From contig NC_052142.2 of assembly GCF_016086655.4 (NCBI RefSeq), forward strand, positions 6,452,422-6,516,421: DNA of 64,000 bases, in the 5' to 3' direction. The notes beneath the pieces were generated by a model. It worked only from the letters and a program-made list of their open reading frames with translations, was not told where the DNA came from and did no database searches. Numbering within the stretch: position 1 is the first letter of the stretch; each line of letters starts with the position of its first letter. This DNA comes from Lepeophtheirus salmonis (lineage: Eukaryota > Arthropoda > Copepoda > Siphonostomatoida > Caligidae). The translations under genes and the position numbers were made by a program. Below are positions 58,622 through 64,000 of the stretch, piece by piece.

Positions 58622-59620
58622 ACTAATTTTTTTAGGTTTTTTTTCTATCAGACGTTCGCACCGTCTAATTTTGCAAATTTGATGGCTTTTCTCATTTCGA
58701 CAAGGAGCACAATCTCCACAATTATCCTTTTTTTGGCATCCAGAACATTCTCCACAACGTTTTCTTTTCTTTTTGGTGGGTTTATCTCCATCTATGGAAG
58801 AAGCCGGCTGTTGTTTTCGTTGCTTGGACTGACGTGGTTGTAAAGTTTGTCGTAAGGAAGGTTGAGATGGAATCATATGTTGATTAATGATATTAGTTGT
58901 AGGAGGTTTAAAAGAATCTGGTTGAGTAGAAAGGGACTCCGGACTTGGATCGGTGGAAGAAATGGCAGCTACCTGTCCAGGCGTATCTTGAAGAGAGCTG
59001 CTCTCACTTGCACTCTCTTCCAGAGACCCTGTTCGACATTTCTTGCGGAGCTGTGAGACGAGTGTGGGGTGTGTGTCCAAGGAGGAAGAGGTGGCCAAAG
59101 AAGGCTGCCTCGACTCACCTCCAGCCTCCACAGCGGCAGCGGCAGGAGCAGCCTTGGAATACATTCCTTGAGCTCTTCTTTTGCGGAGAGAAGTCTCCAA
59201 GTGCGAGGGAGGGGCGGGCGGTCCTGACGCATTCATCAGTGCTCCAGACATGGTGCCTGGCACACCCAGGCCCATGGCGGGGTAAGCATAAGGGCCTTCC
59301 GGGGAGTATCCCAGAGGAAGCTCCTGAAACTGCGACTCGAAGGACGGAAGACGCTCATCCACATTCCGTCCGTAATAACCCAGGCCGCCACGAAGTAATA
59401 CCTCGGAACCTTCCCATGGACGATATTGGCTGCTTCCAGGCAGACCCACACTCTCCAAGACGCCACCCACTCCAGCACCACCGCTACACAGTCCAGAACC
59501 TACAAATTCCCAACTCACTCCCCCTTCACTACCAACCAAACGACTACCCACGAGACCCACATCCCCACCCACACTTCCGCCGACACCCTCGTCATCTTCT
59601 CCCACGACTCGACTCTCCAT
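58622..59620 (-). CDS. Tet: First coding exon of a TET/CXXC4-5-type CXXC zinc-finger protein
   Basis: From ATG 59620 (MESRVVGEDDEG) the frame is open for exactly 333 codons to a GTAAGT donor at 58621-58616, phase 0. Residues 1-280 are low-complexity: first Gly/Val-rich, then Pro/Tyr (LPLGYSPEGPYAYPAMGLG), then Ser/Gln-rich. Residues about 283-327 form a CXXC finger, KKKRKRCGECSGC, then CGDCAPC, then KSHQICKIRRCERL. Eight cysteines in the spacing C-x2-C-x2-C-x5-C-x2-C-x2-C-x8-C-x4-C would bind two zinc ions and CpG-containing DNA. The KSHQIC tail and the absence of a KFGG motif place it with TET1/TET3 and CXXC4/5 rather than CFP1, KDM2 or DNMT1. The exon is far richer in GC than the surroundings. 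No dioxygenase domain lies in the window, so it is either Tet's CXXC exon or a stand-alone CXXC protein. Later exons lie at lower coordinates. Confidence 0.8.
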
Positions 59621-59819
59621 GGATCTCCACTCCTGGAGAGACACGTTCACAAAACGGAAAACAATGCTCAGCAAAAATCCACTTCACTTAGAACTAACAA
59701 ACACACTCAAGCATCTTTCTCCTCCTAACACGTCTTTCACGTTTACTCACTACAATCCACCAATCCAAACACTTCCACCAAACGCACAACACCACCAAAC
59801 GCACCAATCCCACCAATTG

Positions 59820-59990
59820 CACCCCTTACTTTTTCCCTCCCTCTTCTTTTTTACCCCTCCCTTTCCTCCCTTTTCTCCCTCTTCCACCCTCTCTACCTCC
59901 CTCCCTACTTCGCTCCCTCTCTTCTTTCTTCCTTCCTTCCTTCCTTCTTCTCCCCCTCCTTTTCTCTCTCCCTCCCTCACTTTCTATCTT
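59820..59990 (-). promoter_or_regulatory. Polypurine tract upstream of the CXXC exon
   Basis: On the minus strand this is a long, nearly pure G/A run (pyrimidine-rich on the plus strand, with a CCTT tetranucleotide run near 59928-59948). It starts about 200 bp before the CXXC ATG, so it lies in the 5' UTR or promoter. Such tracts can bind GAGA-type factors or adopt triplex structure. It gives rise to overlapping Arg/Glu-rich and Pro/Ser-rich open frames on both strands that are not genes. Confidence 0.5.
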
Positions 59991-60149
59991 TCCTCAGCAT
60001 TCACTAACTCCTTACATAGAATCCCAAATCAATCCAAGGAGTTTCTCTATACTTCACAAAACTCTCTATTTCTTGTATTACCTTTTTTCTGTAAAAGTTC
60101 TTGCCACATTTCGTCTTTAGCAATTTATTATTATTTAGGTCTATGGTAA

Positions 60150-63100
60150 GTCTTCATTACTGATGATGAGACATGGGAGTGAGTATGAACGCAAGAAGAA
60201 GGATGGAGAGAGACATATCGTATTCCTTAATTAAGACCATTGTTGATATCAATTGCCTATTATATGGTTTTAGGGGGGGAAATAACCTACTTATACAAAA
60301 AGAAGAACCTTTAAATGGCATTAGTACAGGGAAAATATTATAAAGGGTGTCCTTTTGGATGCAAGAAATATCCGCGTTGTACAGGGATATTTTTAGTACT
60401 AAAATCCGTAAAATCGGATAAATTATTTTTCAACGTACACTTTAAAATATTTTCCTTTCTTTTATATGGTATGGTTAGTGTATAATAAACATTTTATTCA
60501 TCATTTTTTTTAAATATTCTATTCAATTAATGGGCAAGAAAAAATATTTAAGGGTTAAGAACTGTTCCATCTGTCGAGGGTTGATGAAATTTTTTTTTAT
60601 CTAAATGTCCTACAATTATCACAAAGGATTTATTTTGGTAGTACTATTTGACAGAATATTTCTCCGATCTTCTGATACACCTCATCTTTTGTCTCACTCA
60701 GAGCTCCCAGTAAAAATCCATACATTTCACTAGACATACATTACGTCATAAATGTGTTTGTTTATTGATAACATACAAACAAATTGCTGAAATTTAAATT
60801 ACGCACGTACATATTTAAACAGAAACTAATATTTTTCATGTCCGAATATTTAAATTATATTGTTAAATACACCGGAATTCTATGTGAATGGAAGACATTC
60901 TTTCCGGGGGGGAAAAAAAGAAAAAAATACAGTCGCTTTTTATAGTGAGTGCTTTATTTTGGTTATAAAACTGATTCGATGAATATTTCCAGATCCCTTC
61001 ATTCTTTCCTTCAGGACGAGTATTCCAAAAGTTCCTGTTAAGAGTTAGTCTTAGACGACGAAGTACCTTCTGATTATTGCTCACTCCTTTTTCAGCATGG
61101 TGATTTGTCTGTGAGAGTATTGAGAAAGCCAATGGATTTCGAAAATACAAGATATAGCCACAGGGAATGGGCAACAAACTTCAAAAGCGATATTTGTGCC
61201 TGTTCCTGTTCATAGAAAATCTTCTAAAATATATCTCCATTCAGGCACGGAAACGTAAAAAGAAACGCTTCTAAAGCCACTACATCTGCTAAGATATCAA
61301 GTGAAAATGAAGCCATTATTCAAACAGAGCAAGCTTTTATCCTAGCAGACTGTGTCATTGATTTCAATAACTGTTGTTCAAATTGTCAATTAACGCTTCC
61401 AAGTAACATTCAAAAATAAAACTGAAGACTTACTTTAATTTTACTACATGTTAGAATTATGTTGGGAATTATTTCCAATCTTTTTTTATGTCAATGTTAA
61501 AAAGGATCTGTTAATTGTATCATAAGAACTTCAAAGTAAGCCTTATGCTAATCCATGACATTATAACGTAAAACAAACCCCGAAAATTTACCAAGAAGAT
61601 ATTTTCACTGCTAATAAAATTATATATATCATGGAAGAGGAAGAATAGCGCATGAAGAAGGTACTTTTACTGAAATCGTCGTTTCTAACTATGTAGCCAA
61701 ATCACTGTTCTCGAGACAAAAATGTAACTTCCGATAAATACAGCTCGTGGCAAAATTTCACTTCAACTAGTAAAAAAACAAAAAGTAACTTGGAGTAACT
61801 TACTCTACTTTTTGTAAAGTTGTGTAAATATACCTTATCTATAACCTCATAATGAGGTTATAAAATTATTTCTTTATAACTTGTGGTGTACTTCCACAAG
61901 TATTTCAGTGCTGGCTGACAGTGGCTTTGAGGGCCTGGTTTTTTTCAAAAACAATCTCGTAGATCATCACTTCTAAAATATATCAGTCGCTCAAGGTTTT
62001 ATGGAATCTAAATATACTGATGAATCAAGAATAATCAAATAAGAGACCCGATAAGGAACTCAGGGAGTTATCTTCCTCTATTCAAGGCTTCTTCATTGAA
62101 AATCCTGAATATATTAAATCTTAAATTCAGCTCTATTTTGTATTCTAGTCTTTTGAAGGAGCTCTGATGTGTCCTTAATAAACATAACAAACAAATTTCT
62201 CATCTCTAACACAATTTAATTCAATCACAATCAAATTTCAATTTCATTTAGATGGCTGAACGTTTAATGAAAATATAAGCCATATTAGAGGGAAGAATTT
62301 GAATTGAGTTACTCGGTAGTTCTAGTTTATCCCTGATATAGATGGATTTTTTTGGTAAATTAGAATATAGGTATCTGCATCCACTCATTGTTTCAATGAA
62401 CTCATTACTGTTGAATTGTATATTCTAGACACTTTCCTCTTACTTTAAATTTGATGTACAAGGATCTTGTCCTTTTGGAGGAAGATATCGTGGTTCAAAA
62501 TTTGGATATCTCCTTCTTTAATGGAAGCATCATTCATTATTTATGAAGATACAAGTTAACATCAAGAATCGTGATAGTGAATTGTAACCTGTCTCAAGAC
62601 TGAATAGATCCGTCACTCCAGAGCTATTTTTATATCCAATATAGGAACTATCTCCTCCCTCTGCTCCTTTTAAATTCCTTCATTGAAATTCAGAAGTATT
62701 TTTCTTCTTAAGTCAACTCTGTTTTGTCTCTTACTCTAAGAAAAATATTTTGTTTATGATTCCTTCAGTTTCCTTGATGTATTAAACGCAGGAATAACTT
62801 ATCTCAATCACAATTCCATTTATAAGGTGGAGTTTGTGTTCTATAATTTTTATAGATAACTATATAACCTGGACCCTTGATTTTTTATTACCTGCGTGCC
62901 TCTTATGTCATTGGAAAACGAGTGGAAGATAATTCTAGACTCCTAAAGATAATGTGCCTATCTTTCTCAATAATTTTGTCTGCATTGCCAATGCATATTC
63001 TATTCTGCTGATAAGTATATTTATTTATGTATAAAAATATTTTATTTCATTTTATATATGCATAATGTCACTAATAATTAGTTGAATCATTTGTCCTTTC

Positions 63101-64000
63101 AAATTAGTCTGATTCTCTGTCTATGACTTAAATAAGTTTTTTTTTTAAATTTACCCATACTTATATAACTTAATATTATAAACATACGTTATAATACCTT
63201 CGTAATGTTCACTATTTAAATATAACGATAGAGACGTCATACTTCGTAATAATTAAATTTCTATATAATACCGTGCTTCTTACAAATTCGAATAAAGTAA
63301 AGTTATATTTGAAATATTGAAATTTGCCTAATCATCGTAAAAGGATCTCTTCAATGTTGCAATTTTTTAATCTCCTTCGCAAGGAAGGAATCAAATCTGC
63401 TCTCTTATGATGGATGATCTAGTAAATAGTATATTTCTTTGATTTCTGGCTTTGGTGTTTCTCTTGAAGAACATATTTTCAGAGTTTCTGTATTTTCATC
63501 TCATCAAAAATTCAAGCCCTGATTTTTGCAATTGTAAGATAAGCTGTCTCTGGATATACGAACAACTACCTGAATAGTCTTAGCTTCAAATGGTGTGCAA
63601 GGTATTTTTCTAACATCCGTTTCTTCGGATAAACACTTGTGTATGCTCCATAGTTTCGAACATGTAAATGTGGAATTTGTTTAAGATAATTGTAAGTCTT
63701 TTTAGTGTATTTGAATTATAGGATGAAGACAGATTTTATTTCTATTAATAATTAGTATATTTATTTCGGTGTAAAAGTGCCCCAATATATTTTTTATATA
63801 TAAAATTTACATTTGTTGCTAATAACTTATTTAATCCCTTTGTAATATTTAATATTGATAACTTCTATGGCATATCATTTGTCATTATTAATTTGTTTGA
63901 TTTTCTATCTATAACTTCTATTAAAATTTATAATTGATATTTTTTGTAATAGTAAATCGTTATTTCCGTTGATTTTTATTTACCTATACTTTTTTAACCT
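60150..64000. other. AT-rich region upstream of the CXXC exon, no confirmed gene
   Basis: No gene is supported with confidence. A basic minus-strand open frame at 61177-60863 (NNQKVLRRLRLTLNRNFWNT) has no recognised domain. A perfect palindrome ATAACCTCAT-A-ATGAGGTTAT lies at 61841-61861, and another short hairpin (ACTTGTGG / CCACAAGT) lies near 61880-61902. The rest is AT-rich. Confidence 0.4.
61245..61419 (+). CDS. Weak candidate terminal exon, unrecognised
   Basis: A pyrimidine-containing acceptor (ATCTCCATTCAG, ending at 61244) is followed by 57 open codons from 61246 (HGNVKRNASKATTSAKISSE...) with a Cys cluster NNCCSNCQ, ending in TAA at 61417. AATAAA overlaps the stop. The mixed composition is unlike neighbouring random frames. 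No upstream exon was found, and it may be a transposon scrap. Confidence 0.2.

Noticed and set aside
58945..59728. Long plus-strand open frames opposite the CXXC exon (for example a 248-codon frame to 59691)
   Set aside because: They are shadows of the GC-rich exon on the minus strand. They have Arg/His/Pro-rich content and no motif, while the CXXC frame is unmistakable.
59619..60149. Pro/Ser/Phe-rich plus-strand frame, and Arg/Gly/Glu-rich minus-strand frame at 59980-59750
   Set aside because: Both are direct products of the polypurine tract, which keeps several frames open by composition.

Overview
The window is AT-rich eukaryotic DNA made mostly of decayed transposable elements, with a few likely cellular coding pieces. 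Introns with GTAAGT donors, AATAAA signals, long non-coding stretches, and hAT, mariner, Gypsy and LINE remnants rule out a bacterium. The element mix and a Tet-type CXXC exon suggest an arthropod. A copepod such as a sea louse is my best guess, but that is an inference and not something the sequence proves.

Probable cellular coding regions are few. (1) A GC-rich first coding exon lies on the minus strand at 59620-58622. It is 333 codons, ends in phase 0 at a GTAAGT donor, and carries an eight-cysteine CXXC zinc finger of the TET/CXXC4/CXXC5 type. A purine-rich tract lies just upstream. (2) Three phase-0 exons of a Ser/Gln/Pro-rich protein lie on the minus strand at 47060-46028, with a stop codon and a poly(A) signal. 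They could be the 3' end of the CXXC gene across an 11.5 kb intron full of transposons, or a separate gene. (3) An unrecognised open frame of about 290-300 codons lies on the plus strand at 18179-19075, with a poly(A) signal 31 bp after the stop. (4) Two weak candidate exons lie at 5286-5488 and 61245-61419.

Mobile elements by region: 1-1268, end of a hAT copy; 2591-2850, THAP-domain remnant; 3575-4200, LINE 3' end; 11440-12430, hAT (ZMYM1/DUF4371-like) remnant; 16576-17040, mariner remnant; 20708-21650 and 23931-26590, two copies of one LINE lineage; 26756-29022, Gypsy remnant with a 3' LTR; 29030-31000, a second LINE lineage; 31940-33010, old hAT relative; 33400-33885, mariner remnant; 34308-36244, hAT copy; 39086-44560, Gypsy material interrupted by a hAT copy at 40717-42650; 50090-50985, mariner-like remnant; 51777-53707, hAT copy; 55390-56060, another hAT remnant; 56431-57560, a large inverted repeat.

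The most informative structure is a hAT family with a CGGBP1-like finger protein. Four close copies and at least two old relatives are present. Two copies show perfect 8-bp target-site duplications (GCTATGAG; AATATGAT) and ends matching the hAT rule YARNG. One of them sits inside a Gypsy integrase region, which orders the two insertions in time.
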